DNA of 64,000 nucleotides from the NCBI RefSeq assembly GCF_000004195.4, contig NC_030678.2, positions 80,140,904 through 80,204,903 of the forward strand. Direction: 5' to 3'. The notes below the pieces were generated by a model. It saw only the letters and a list, made by a program, of their open reading frames with translations. It did not search any database and was not told where the DNA came from. This document shows positions 23,091 through 34,589 of this stretch, one piece after another. Source of the stretch: Xenopus tropicalis (Eukaryota; Chordata; Amphibia; Anura; Pipidae). A program made the translations under genes and the position numbers. Numbering within the stretch: the first letter of the stretch is position 1; the number at the start of each line of letters is the position of its first letter.

Positions 23091-24511
23091 CACTTGTTTA
23101 TACACTTGCCTTAACAAAGCTAGTTAATCAGAAGACCTTGGCTAGAAAACCCTAGTTGGGTTTTTCATAAATTGACTTCACCTGTAGCACTCAAATACAA
23201 GTATCTTCTTCAAATGATTGGGCATTTCAGTAAGCCAGACTGCGGTTTCAGTGTGCAAGATGATGTAAAGTTTCTTCTAATTCACAAACTAAAAAACTGC
23301 CCTACTTTTACCTTCAGCTTTGTTTAACAGCAAAAAGCTACAAAACACTACCCTGTATGTTTAAATACATCGAAAAGAAATCTATAATAAAAGATAAAAC
23401 AAAAAATCTTTCTTTGGAGAGCAAAAAATAAAATTACTGGTAATGAACAGCATATGAGTTCCCTAAAGAATATTATAGCAGTGAATTTAGATCATATTAT
23501 ATTCATGCCATGATCATCATCTCATTTTAAGTCTCAAAATTCTGTCAACTCCAGTGATCAATAAGTGCTATGACATGCAGTGATATAGGCCACAGATATT
23601 TAAGATAAAAGCTTTGGATGTGCTTAGCTTTCAAAAGCAACTGCAGGATTCCTTTGGAAAAAAAATGACACATAAGCACTTGTAATCTTCAGTGAAAGTG
23701 ATAAAGATTGTCAGATAAGTTACAGGAAATATACACTAACTTGTTAATGGGGGTAATGCTATCCCCAGATCAGTACTATCATATCAACAAGCCACGTATA
23801 ATCTTTGCTCTGAGAAATGTATAAATCAGGTGCAAATGTGCTTTTTGCAGAAATCAATATGTTTTGCACAGATCTTGTTTTCTAAGCATGTACTGTAATG
23901 CTGCAACCATGGATGTCCAACCAATGAAAATGCAAACCGGGTTTACAATGCTCTCATTGATACAATATAAAAAGTACAAGTAGGGGCAGGTGCATAAGTA
24001 ATTTATTCAGTCATTACCTCCTCAAAGTTTTAGCATTTTGCCTCCTCTCTTCCAATCCTGACAATGGAAAAAGTCGAGGTGGTAATGGTTAAGCACCCGC
24101 ATGAGTTTTTGTGTGTGCAGCTTCTATTTGTCCTTTTCACTTTGAAGCCCATTGTTAGATGTCCAGGGAATGGCACAACCAATAAGTTTACAAGGTCAAC
24201 CCTCCTGAATCTAAAATGCAGACTGTTTATTTTTGTAGTGGAGACCGAATGGTCAGAGCATGACCTGAACCTGAGTGAACACAGTAAGATGAATAGATAC
24301 AGCAACTATGAGCCAGGCATGATTTCTAATTACTGCTACTAATGCCCTTGTGACCAAATCTACCCCCACAACTATTATGTTCCATCATATACATCTATCA
24401 TAAAGCTTTGCCAAAAGATTAGAGGTTTTTTAGAGCAGCAAAGGTTGGACCAATTTCATACTACCCATGGTTACAGAGAAACAAGCATATGCCCCCCCCC
24501 CAAAAAAAAAA
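23091..24511. other. No gene seen
   Basis: Two overlapping frames of about 90 codons on opposite strands (24030-24305 and 24064-24342) have no recognisable domain and I do not consider them genes. Confidence 0.4.
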
Positions 24512-24612
24512 ACAAGTTTCAACCACTGTAAGCAGGGTCTTCATCAGGAGTACATGCAAAAAAAAGGATGCAGGCCCCTGACAAAGACCCCGCTTACAGT
24601 GGTTGAAACTCA
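24512..24612. repeat. Head-to-head pair of hairpin-tail sequences
   Basis: The minus strand of 24514-24550 reads CTCCTGATGAAGACCCTGCT, continuing to a GGTTGAAAC end. The plus strand of 24575-24610 reads CCCCTGACAAAGACCCCGCT with the same end. They form an inverted pair with a ~24-bp spacer. A C-run and A-run (24492-24512) precede it. Confidence 0.6.
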
Positions 24613-26274
24613 TAGGGTTGTTGTACAATATGGTAATTACATTTTGAACCTTTTACTATTGGTGTGTCTTGTTTTTTGTTGGCTTTCAGGTAGCTACCCA
24701 CAGTCAGCACTTGTTCCTATGTAAATTATTTTGTGTGTGTGCCATCCTAATATTTGTTCAACATATAAGGTCACAGTCTCTTTTAACTGCAGCAATATAT
24801 ATTCCTATAAATTACCAAACTAAAATGTAATTACTGAGTTTTTTCACAAAATTCCTAAATTGTGCAGTATATATATTACAGTATATGGTCACATCATGCA
24901 TAATATATTTTAAGTTATTCTAATTAACAGAATTTGGGTATAATAATAAGATATAGCAATCCAGTATTAAGACACCTAAATCCATAAAACATACATATTA
25001 TAAAGACATGCTGAAGGCCAATTTCCTTCCAGGCTTTGTGTGGGGGCTTTGCTTATAACTGTAGAGAAAAGCTATAGAGAAAAATATACATAGCATAATA
25101 GTCAGACATGGTATCAGCCATATTTGTAATAAAAGAAGGGACCAGTGGGACAGGAGCGATGGAAGAGAAGTGAATGTGACAAGTAGTAAAAATAAGGATA
25201 GGCTGAAACCATGTTGTGAGAACAGAAGTGAATAGTGGGGAGATTGAGTGGCCAGTACTACATCTGCTGGCAGGAGGCAACATTTATAAAGGCAAGAGAT
25301 TTTTGCTACAAGGCAACAGTACTCTAAAAAAAGAAAAATCAGTGGGTTAACTATTAAAATAACATTCCCCTACATTCATTTTGCAAAGTTTCCAAGTAGG
25401 CATTGCTGTTTTCATTAATTTTCAGAAAGCAGAAAAGTGCTTTATTACACGCATGTAATTTATAACTTTCTACCACCCATTACACAGCCCTCCAGCAGCA
25501 TATGGGTTCAGAGGGGCTTCTTTGATACAGGCATTTTAGATTTTGGCCTACTTTCCGTCTGGCAGGCTGGGAGGTTTTCTTCCACTTAATTGAGTTGGCT
25601 AGTCACTCAAAAGTAAAGATTCAACTCCCAGCAGGGATTACTGTAATTGGCAAACAGAATTTCCTAACGCAATCCTGACAGAAGCAGAACTATTTATAAC
25701 ACCTGTCCTCATACAGACCTAGCAGAGCACCAGCCGGTCCGCGAGATCGAGGGTCAAACCGACATGTATAGGAACCTCAGAAACATATAGCCCCCTCATA
25801 ATATCTGATATAGATAAAGAGGATATTGATGTCTGTGCAAGAGGTGTTTAAACCCTGCACATTTCACCTCTATTTGCGGCTGCTTGTCTCTGAGAATGAG
25901 CTCGAGGGAATTAACCCATGGTTCTAACTTGGCAAAACTACATATGATAAGACTGCAGCTCAGAAGGATATTTCCAGTAGCTTTACAAAGAGAGAGAGAG
26001 CGAGAAAATGCATATTTGGGGACAGCTAGTGTTAGCATTGTGCATGAAATAATACAGTAATTAAAGTAATGCATGAACATGATCTAATGATTAAAGGAAA
26101 TACATGCACTATATAATGCTTTGGATTATGCCTACTGAACAACAATTTCTTTTTTTCTTCTTCATTCCAAAGCCATTTGGCACACTATTGTTTTGCATGC
26201 TGATAACATTTTGTTTAAATATGTAAAAACATGCAGAATGGTAAGTCAGATCTGAATGTCGCTCTTTTGTAATG
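24613..26274. other. Repeat-poor DNA, no gene seen
   Basis: No coding domain found. The part 25540-25790 is listed separately as a candidate conserved segment. An AG-rich run is at about 25988-26003. Confidence 0.4.
25540..25790. other. Candidate conserved non-coding segment
   Basis: A complex, non-repetitive stretch with even base composition and TAAT/ATTA words (CCACTTAATTGAGTTGGC, GGGATTACTGTAATTGGC). There is no open frame across it. This is a guess from texture only; it needs alignment to other vertebrates. Confidence 0.2.
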
Positions 26275-26278
26275 TTAA

Positions 26279-26616
26279 GGGCTCTGGCACACGGGGGAGA
26301 TTAGTCGCCCGCGATTAACTCCCTGTTCGCGGGCGACTAATCTCCCCGAGTTGCCTACCCCTGCCATCCCACCGGCGAACATGTAAGTCGCCGGCGGGAT
26401 GGCACATGCGGCGGCGCGATTTCGCGCAAATCGCCGAAAAAGACTCGCGAGTCTTTTTCGGCGATTTCCGGAAATCGCCCCGCCGCGTCTGCCATCCCGC
26501 CGGCGACTTACATGTTCGCCGGTGGGATGGCAGGGGTAGGCAACTCGGGGAGATTAGTCGCCCGCGAACAGGGAGTTAAATCGCGGGCGACTAATCTCCC
26601 CCGTGTACCAGAGCCC
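26279..26616. mobile_element. TTAA-flanked near-perfect palindromic MITE
   Basis: TTAA at 26275-26278 and 26617-26620 bounds AGGGCTCTGGCACACGGGGG and its complement. The arms pair almost completely around GACTCGCGAGTC, and smaller hairpins (ATTAGTCGCCCGCG with CGCGGGCGACTAAT) are nested within each arm. TTAA duplication is the piggyBac hallmark. The low arm divergence indicates a recent insertion. Confidence 0.88.
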
Positions 26617-27079
26617 TTAAGGGATACTGTCATGATTTGTATGGGGTACTTTTATTTCTAAATTACAATGCTTACATAGGAAATAATTCACACTACCATT
26701 TACAATTTTATTCTTGAACCAACAAATGAATTTTTTGTAGTTGTAATATTGGTGTGTAGGCAGCCATCTCAGTGCACTGTGTCTGAGTCTGAGCTTTCAC
26801 ATTAAAACTGCTTTTAGATAACCTATTGTTTCTCATACTCCCATGTAACTGGAGGAGTCCCAAGCCGGACTTGGATTTCTTACTATTGAGTGCTATTCTT
26901 ATGTCTACTGGGAGCTGCTATCTTGCTACCTTCCCATTGTTCTGCTGATCGGCAGCTGGGAGGGGTGTGATATCACTCCCCAGCATATCACTTGCAGCTC
27001 AGCTCAGCTAAAGTGTGACTAAAGTTTATCAGATTACAGGTCACGTGGCTGTGGGACCCTGGGAAATGTATTCCTTTAA
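26617..27079. mobile_element. T2-type MITE directly abutting the palindrome
   Basis: It starts TTAAGGGATACTGTCATGAT and ends TGTATTCCTTTAA, with TTAA at both ends. The left TTAA is the same four bases that end the preceding palindrome. The interior matches the split copy at 5905-6838. Confidence 0.78.
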
Positions 27080-30000
27080 GCAATAGGAGGTTAGTATCTA
27101 CAGTATTGTTGCATGTTGCTACTAGAACTGTGGTATATGTTTAGGGAGGTCTGTTCCCATTAATAGGCTAATGGAACATAACTTACTGTAAAATTCCTTT
27201 TGTTGACCTCTTTTACAGGTACTTGATTGCAGCCAGTAAATCACCAGATACAAAATGAAAATTATTTGCTTAATGTATAATATAGTTTTAAAGGAGATGG
27301 CCTTCCTGTAATTTTGGATATAATGTTTCTGAATGAGAGATCTAATACCCAGTTCTGAACCAGCTTTCCCTCACATTACTCATTAATGAGTTTGAACTAC
27401 CTCTGTGCACCAGCCATTGCCAACACTGCTGTATATTACTAGATGACATATGGAAGGTTTGACCCAAAATTTTGCATCTCAGTTCACCCATGATTTTATG
27501 CAGTGCATGGGAGGGCCAAAACAAATTTTGCAGGGGGGGGGGGTGTCAGGATCCCCATGTTACATAACTGCTTAGGTACACCCGTCACTGCTCTTGTGAG
27601 TTCAGTAGCAACCTTGGCATTTAGCCAGGAGTGCTAAGCAGTGGTGGCAGGTAGAGAGGGGCTTTTTGCCCAACACCTTTCTCTGCCTGAGGGCAGTGAG
27701 TGATAAAACGTCCTGTATTAGCAGAACTACATGGATTTACAACATGCAAGGTAAAATCACATATAGTTATAAAGCTTTGTAATGAATTTTGGAGTATGTG
27801 TAGACAAGTGTAAAATTCTGGTGTAGCTATGTACCAGAAATTCTCCTCCACCTGAATTTGTATAGTTGATGGTGAGATGGTAAAATAATGGTGTCATTTT
27901 CAAGATTAGGTAGAGATTAGCTGTTTGTAATTGATTCATTTGGTATGTAGGGGCTACAACTTATTAGTACATACTGTATACTTTACATTACTTTACACTA
28001 TCCTGCAGGCATAATATAATTTATAGCTTTATAAATATGTCCATTAATATTCATTATAATGTTTGGTTCCTTCATGAACTGCACATGTTTCGGATCGGCA
28101 GGTTTCAGACCCAATAACAGCTTTAAGATTCCTTTCATCACTCCCAAGCAGCCTAGTTCCAGGCTTGAAATTCAGGTCATCTATCCAGTCAGTGAATCCT
28201 TTTCCGGCTCAGATGGATAGCTCTGTGTTCCTATCCACACAAATTAGAAACACAGAAACTGGCTGGAAATGTGGCCATATCTAGGCTAATTGAAAAGTTT
28301 TAGGTATGACAAAATTATCTTCACCACCGATGTGCCTTTTTCATGCTAAGTGATTCAATGCCAGAAGTGTCTGAAAAAAATCATGCATTTATTGGCAGTG
28401 AAAGGGCAATTTAAGTTTAATAAATCTACTGAAATCTCATCATTCTGACAAATAATTTTTATATCACTTTTTCATTCGCAAGAGTGGAAGACTTGATTGT
28501 CCATGTGAGGTGGTGGGAGAGGGGAATTTCATAAATCAGGGATGCATCACCTGTGGCTGTCCAGCTGTTTTCAAATAACCCAGCATCTCACCAACAGGGA
28601 TGGAGGGACACGGGTGACACCTCTTATGTATATACCAAAAAAATCTTAACCTACCCTAACTGCACTACATGTACTTTCACTCTCTGCCTTACTACTGGTT
28701 GGGTCTTTGTTAGAAAACGGCTCTTGGCCACTAGGGATCCTTACTGTACGTAGGTTAACACCTGTTCTAGGCAGATGTCTAATACAGGACTCCCTCTGCT
28801 GATTGCATTCACAGATGCTTTATCTAGAGGCCAGCAGCTAATAAATACCTCACTAGTAAGGGATGTCCATAGGCAGCCCACATGCCACTACTTTTCAGTG
28901 GAAACATGTTGCATTAGCTGGTGTGCTATGCACCCTAACTTACGGGGAGAGGGCAGGAGGGTGATTGCCTAGGTGTCCCACCACATCATGCCTCTTTTGA
29001 AAAGAGCTCTCCCTGGCAAGCTGGGTCTTTATGAAAGGCAAGGTGCAAAGTGCAAAAACATGTCAGATTGCATCTGTTATTTTTCACTTTAAACCCTACC
29101 TTGCACAACAGTAAATTACACATGGCATGTTTTTTTTTGTTTTTGTTTTTTTTACTTTGCACCAATTAATAAATAAACCCTCAAATGACATGTGCATGCT
29201 GAGTTCACTCATTGTTAACCTGACTAACCTACAAATAAAATACATTCTTTTACATACAGTCATTTAACAACACACACATTTGATGAAGATGAATCCTTAA
29301 AAACTCAGTCTGTGTGCTCTTCAAGAATCAAGATAAACAACAATGTCAACTAGTGCCATATTCCTACCTAAGTAGTGTTTGGTCACATCCTTTTGTTAAT
29401 TACTAATAATAAGCAGTCAGTTTCAAAGGAAACACAAACCTTCATGATGGATACCTACCACAGGGTTTACCATAACCATCAGTCCTGTCTGAGAATATAA
29501 CACCTGACAGACTGACAGGAAACCCACCAATAAAGCTCTGATTGGGAATAAAGTATTCTGCCTAATACATTCGCCTGAAAAAGAACTCCCTCCTTTTAAC
29601 TATTTAATACCTATTGTACCCCTGCCCTCAATGCCACCCTTATGGCCATTAACAACATAACAAATAAAATAACCAAACAGCCACCCACAATTCAGTGAGG
29701 GCATGTGGGGGCCTTTTCTGTCACCTACCAAACTAAAAATGCCTGCATCTGCTCAGGCACCAAGCCTCTACCACCATTGCTGCATCATGCCCATGTGTTG
29801 CTGACAAAACACAATATAATGGATGGCTGAGTCCAAGTGAAATTCCAGATGGCACTAGAATCCCCATATGTAAGTATAAGCCATAAGTATAAGCCAGCAG
29901 TTAGCACACCTCTATACAGTATGAGTATTTGGGCAACATATTATACCAATTCTAGTATATTAATGTAAAATGGAAATTTTGAGCATTTTTTCCCTTCATT

Positions 30001-30293
30001 GCACATACTTCTTATAATATGAAGACACAAATTACCAAATAATACTAAATATATTATCAATATACAGCTCTGTTTTTCCATGTGTTTCAAACACTAGATG
30101 TATATTGTGTTTTTATTACTGAATCATACTGGGGATTGAAATAAAATAATTATAAAGAGATGTGGTGTAACATTTGTTTCTGTACTTTCCTTTAATGACC
30201 TATTTCATTGATTAATAAAATAGGTCAATGATGGCAATGTGAAGACTGTAAGGTAAGTATGGTACTGTATTTGGTAAGGATGAAGTGCAGGTA
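27080..30293. other. Mostly unassigned, few repeat pieces
   Basis: Holds a CAGGTATGGG fragment (27285-27352), an 11-base G run at about 27532-27542, and a piece at 28539-28600 (CACCTGTGGCTGTCCAGCTG) like hAT-derived repeats common in frogs. No gene-like frame. Confidence 0.4.
27285..27352. mobile_element. CAGGTATGGG-type MITE fragment
   Basis: GGAGATGGCCTTCCTGTAAT matches the third quarter of the family; the terminus is decayed to GATCTAATACCCAG. Confidence 0.5.
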
Positions 30294-30580
30294 CAGGTAT
30301 GGGATCTCTTATCTATGACCACAATATAAGGAAAGCTCTGATTATGGGAAGCCCCATAATCAATTTTTATTCAATACATCTATTTTTTTTTATCTCCTTT
30401 TTTTCTGTAATAACAGTACCTTGATGGTATGAATCCATATTGGTGACAAAACAATCCTATTTGGTTTATTTAATATTTAAATGATTTTTATAAAACTTAA
30501 CACACAGTGATCCAAATTACAGATAACCCCTTATCCAGAAAACCTCATGTTCTAGGCATTCTGGAAAACAGATCCCACAC
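30294..30580. mobile_element. CAGGTATGGG-type MITE, nearly complete
   Basis: It starts CAGGTATGGGATCTCTTATC with TA before it (30292-30293) and ends near GGAAAACAGATCCCACAC, so the right terminus is diverged. Internal words ACAGTACCTTGATGG and ACAATCCTATTTGGTTTATT fit the family. Confidence 0.72.
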
Positions 30581-30739
30581 TTTTGTTTCAAAGAGATTAG
30601 TATTCTGGTTAGCAATGTGCTATGTATTTAAGTATACAGTATTTGTATTTCTATAGCACTGCTTGTATTCACTGAGTTGTACATTAAATACAACATAAAA
30701 GCAAATTATATACTGTTTATCCTTTTGTCCAAACAATTC

Positions 30740-31024
30740 ACTCCATTTGAATCAAATATATTTTTTTTTTTCAAATGATTTACTTTTTCTGTATAATAAC
30801 AAACCAGTACCTTGTCCTCGATCCCAGCTAAGCTATAATTAATCCTTATGGGAGGCAGACCAATCCTATTGGGTTTATGTAATGATTATGATTATGTTTA
30901 TGTAATGTTTATGATTGATAATGATTTTCAAGTAGACTTACAATATGGAGATGCAAATTATGGAAAGACCCCGTTATCCAGAAAACGCCAGGTCCAAGCA
31001 TTCTGGATAACAGGTCCCATACCT
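30740..31024. mobile_element. CAGGTATGGG-type MITE, 5' truncated
   Basis: It ends GATAACAGGTCCCATACCTG followed by TA (31025-31026). The left limit is approximate. Confidence 0.75.
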
Positions 31025-31026
31025 GT

Positions 31027-32444
31027 ATATGCATGCAGTGCTACACACAGTCAACGACAATTTCTTGTCATGTCACAGTGTGACCTGTTCTAGGTTCTGC
31101 AGAATGAGGCTTGGCAGAAGCTAGAACCTTATGAAAGCAAACATACGTTATGATTATCATGATAATTAGACATGTTCTCTTTCTGATTTAGGTTTTTAAT
31201 AGCGACTGACCCCCTTGATGTCCATTGTAAGTTATAAATAAAAATCCAAAAGAGAATACAAAGAAAATTATATTTTTGCTAGCATTAAATTAATTAATTT
31301 TGTAGCAAGAAAGTAAAATGACTTTTAGGTCCACAGCTGCGACATGAGCCAATTCCCCTTTGCTGTCTCGGAAATTCAGACGCTCAGTCTCCCTCAGCCC
31401 ATCAACGATTCGTCTTTAATTTGAGAGATTCACAGAGGCCAGGCTCAAGTCTCATATGGTCAATTAGAGCTTCTCATAATAGCAAAACAGACTGGCTGAT
31501 CGCCACTCGTAGTGTAAAAGTCAAACTCAGCACTTGTGAGTTTTCTCAAATGCAGTCCAACTTCTATTAAAGATTAAACATTCAGGTAAAAAAGCCAGAG
31601 AAAAGTATTAGACTGTGAGAAATCAAAAGCCCACCACTGCAAAACTACCTTTGTGAAAAGAGTTATTCAGATGGACACTCACTAATATTAACAGGTACCA
31701 CTAGCTTTAAGTGATCCAGGCTAAATAAAGTGCTTCTTCTTTTTGCTGCCAGCTATTATAGCTTCACAATTACTTACTGCTGGGTATAGTTTCATAGCTA
31801 TTGTGCATTAAGCAATATAAGTTCAGTTATATGTGACCCTCTTTATATATCTACATTCATTATCACGCTAGCTCTGGACTCTGGCAGCTGGTAGTCTGGA
31901 GAAGCACTGTACATAGTGTATTAGAATAACAAAGGGATCTTAGTGCTTAGCTGCAGCAGATGGCATGATACCCCAGAGTGCCTTAATACTGAATCACTTT
32001 TTCTCCCATCCAAGAATTGGACCCTGAAATGTCTGATCTAGCACATGTACAAAACTTGTTTATTTGCTTGTTCCAGACCAGTTATGGATTGGCAGGATTA
32101 AGTATGTTATCTTGTACACATTAGAAGGGAATCTATTCATTAACCCCATGTATTTTTAACAGAATGTATGTGAGGAGTGCAGTTCCAGTTCTGCAGAGAG
32201 AAACTCCTTTCTGGCACTTGTCAGTAAATCCAGAGATCACTGTTTACCCATAGGGCAATTAGCCACAATAGGAGATTTTATCAAGAGAGAGAGGCCAATG
32301 GTAATTTTGGAATACCCTACTGATAGCTAGTGCAGTAGAGAGAGTGAAATTCTAGATTTGCAATATTCAGTCAAGGTCAGATAACATCGTTCTTAGAGGA
32401 GCAGAATAAGAAAAAGGTTTAAGGGCTAGCTTGGTTGTTCTCCT
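31027..32444. other. Repeat-poor DNA, no gene seen
   Basis: No coding domain. Contains the candidate conserved segment at 31328-31560. Confidence 0.4.
31328..31560. other. Candidate conserved non-coding segment
   Basis: Complex single-copy sequence with CACAGCTG, TCAACGATTCGTCTTTAATT and GGTCAATTAGAGC words and no long frame. Selected only by texture; comparison with other genomes would decide. Confidence 0.2.
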
Positions 32445-33479
32445 TTAAAGGAGAACTAAAGCTTAACTAAAGACTTGGGGCAGAAATGTTACACATTATG
32501 TTTTGGGCTTCTGTACCAGCCCCAGACTACCCCAGAAGATCTGTGTCTCTGAATATGCCCCCCAGTAGCTTCCCTATCTTCTTTTCTTCTGATTTCCTGC
32601 CCATGCTCTGTGCTGCTGTCAGTTACCTGAGCATAGGTACCCACTCACAATATACTGTGCATATTGAATATAAATGTCACAATATAAGGCTGAATAGTAA
32701 ATAATAGAGACGATTAGTAAATGGCAGCACTGACGCAAATGTAATTATTATCGGAAATTAATAATCAGACCTATAGCATCAGTTTATATGACAGGACAGC
32801 CTCATTTTCTACTTGATAATTTTAAATGACCCCTAAGCTTAGCTCCCCAACAGCTGCCCAGAGTGCACTGAGCATGTGCAATATCACTGACACTTCTAAA
32901 AGAATCTATTATGGTTTAAAGGTCTGTTAAAGGTCTGAATCATGACAAGGGGACTCCTCAATTGCCCTTCGCCTTCAGCCATCCCTCTGAACCCCATTTT
33001 TACATACATTAATAAAACACCAGGAGCCGGAAATGGGTTAAAAAGAGGCCACAGCATTTATTCACATTTTATCAAATAAATAGGACCTTGCCAGCCTCAC
33101 CCCAAGGCAATATTCCATAAGAGATCGCTACTATGATCTGCTGTTCCTTACTGAAGACTTGAGATCAGCACTATGTCATTATATCCACCACTGAGTATTA
33201 GGCTGCCTCTACCTACAGAGAGGATGGCCCCAAACTCTGCTACCAGCAGGAGCTGCATCTCCCACCATGAGAGAAGTTCAGCAGCCCTGCTGCCGGTCCT
33301 GAATCTGCAGTGCCTCGATGATAGGAAATCCAAGCAAGCTGTCACCTAGCACAAGCAGTAGTAGCGTCTGTATAATCAACCCACCATGCAGTCAAAGGAG
33401 AGAAGCTCCTTTCTCCCTCTTCTAAAATTTCCTGTGCAGTACTCTGGCAAGGTCCTACCGCTGCTGTGACAGATACAAC

Positions 33480-33640
33480 TTAAAATACATTAACATATAT
33501 CAACTGTTTTGATCCAGAGGAAGGCAAAAAACCCAGCCTGAAGCCTGTGCCAATTATGCCTCAAGAGGGAAAAAATTCCTTCCTGACCCCACCTGGCGAT
33601 CGGAAAATTCCCTGGATCAAGGATTTGACTTTCATTTAAC
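33480..33640 (-). mobile_element. CR1/L2-like LINE 3' UTR fragment
   Basis: The minus strand carries CAGGAAGGAATTTTTTCCCT and GCCTTCCTCTGGATCAAAAC, parallel to the 3' UTR of the plus-strand CR1 at about 17850-17920. No coding sequence remains. Confidence 0.65.
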
Positions 33641-33789
33641 ATAAATAATACCATGCAGACTCTCACATTCATACTGTATAGTGTTACCGAAACCACAATA
33701 TAACAGTGCATATAGGAAAACTTTCACATTCTGTTATTAACAGATAATATGAGAGCATAAAGAAGAAAATATACTGGCATTTTACAAAA

Positions 33790-34060
33790 TATGCAAAAAT
33801 AAGGGGAGGGTGGGTGGGATGTTTCTACCTGTTCAGAAGATAGGAAGTGAACTCCTTCTCTTGTGACATCACATCCCTATCCTTCTCCACCCCCAGCCCA
33901 GCTTTCCCCCTCCTTAACTTATTTCTTCTCAACCAATCACAGCTGCATCTGATTTTTCCAATCTTTAAACATAAACCAGTGTAATCTGGCTGCTGGTCAT
34001 TCGGATCCCTTGTCATGCAGCCCCTGCGTTTATAGCTTCAGGGCTTCCTTTACTACTATA
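33790..34060. repeat. Interspersed repeat, inverse match to 52130-52410
   Basis: GTAATCTGGCTGCTGGTCAT and AAACATAAACCAGTGTAATC have complements at 52205-52250, and GACATCACATCCCT matches the complement at 52354-52370. The family is probably T2-related. Confidence 0.68.
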
Positions 34061-34282
34061 GAAATGCTAAACCTTTAGGCTGGTGCATTAAAGTCTGTTT
34101 ATAAAATATGGCTAGCCATATTCATTTTTAGAGTTTAGTTCTTCTTTAAGAAGAGTAGTACTATTTCAGCCTGTAAAAGCACCATGTATTAATTTTGGTC
34201 TTCCAGATGTTGGAATGTGTGTATTTTAAGTACGAGTTAAAAGGAACTTTGCGCTTTTCACTGTGCCTATACCCAATTAATC

Positions 34283-34589
34283 CTCTAGAATACTCGGGAA
34301 TACTCGGGACCTGGGGTTTTCTCGATTATAGAAAATCTTCATACCTTAAATCTACTAAAAAAAATGTAGACATTAAATAAACCGGATAGGATTGATTTAC
34401 ATTCAGTTAGGATTAATTATATCTTAGTCGGACTCAAGTACAATGTACTATTCTATCATTACAAAGACAAAAAAAATATGTTTTTAAATTTTTTAATTAT
34501 TTTAATAAAATGGAGTTTGTGGTAGATGACCTTCCCGTAATTTGGAGCTTAATGGATAATGGGTTGTCAGATAACGGATCCTATACCTG
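34283..34589. mobile_element. CAGGTATGGG-type MITE, left end damaged
   Basis: Contains ACTCGGGACCTGGGGTTTTC and AAATGGAGTTTGTGGTAGAT and ends GATAACGGATCCTATACCTG. The first ~20 bases of the left terminus are lost, with a small direct duplication GAATACTCGGGA in their place. Confidence 0.75.

Larger units (their letters stand above)
32445..34149. mobile_element. Composite T2 element with insertions
   Basis: Left end TTAAAGGAGAACTAAAGCTT, right end GAGTTTAGTTCTTCTTTAA, both with TTAA. The left part (TGTTTTGGGCTTCTGTACCA, AATGTCACAATATAAGGCTG) and the last ~90 bp (TTTAGGCTGGTGCATTAAAG) match a T2 family member I recognise from Xenopus. The usual element is far shorter than 1.7 kb; the extra length is explained by a CR1 fragment and another repeat inside. 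Confidence 0.75.

Noticed and set aside
24030..24342. Two overlapping ~90-codon frames as a small gene
   Set aside because: No domain or codon bias, and opposite-strand overlap is a common chance result.
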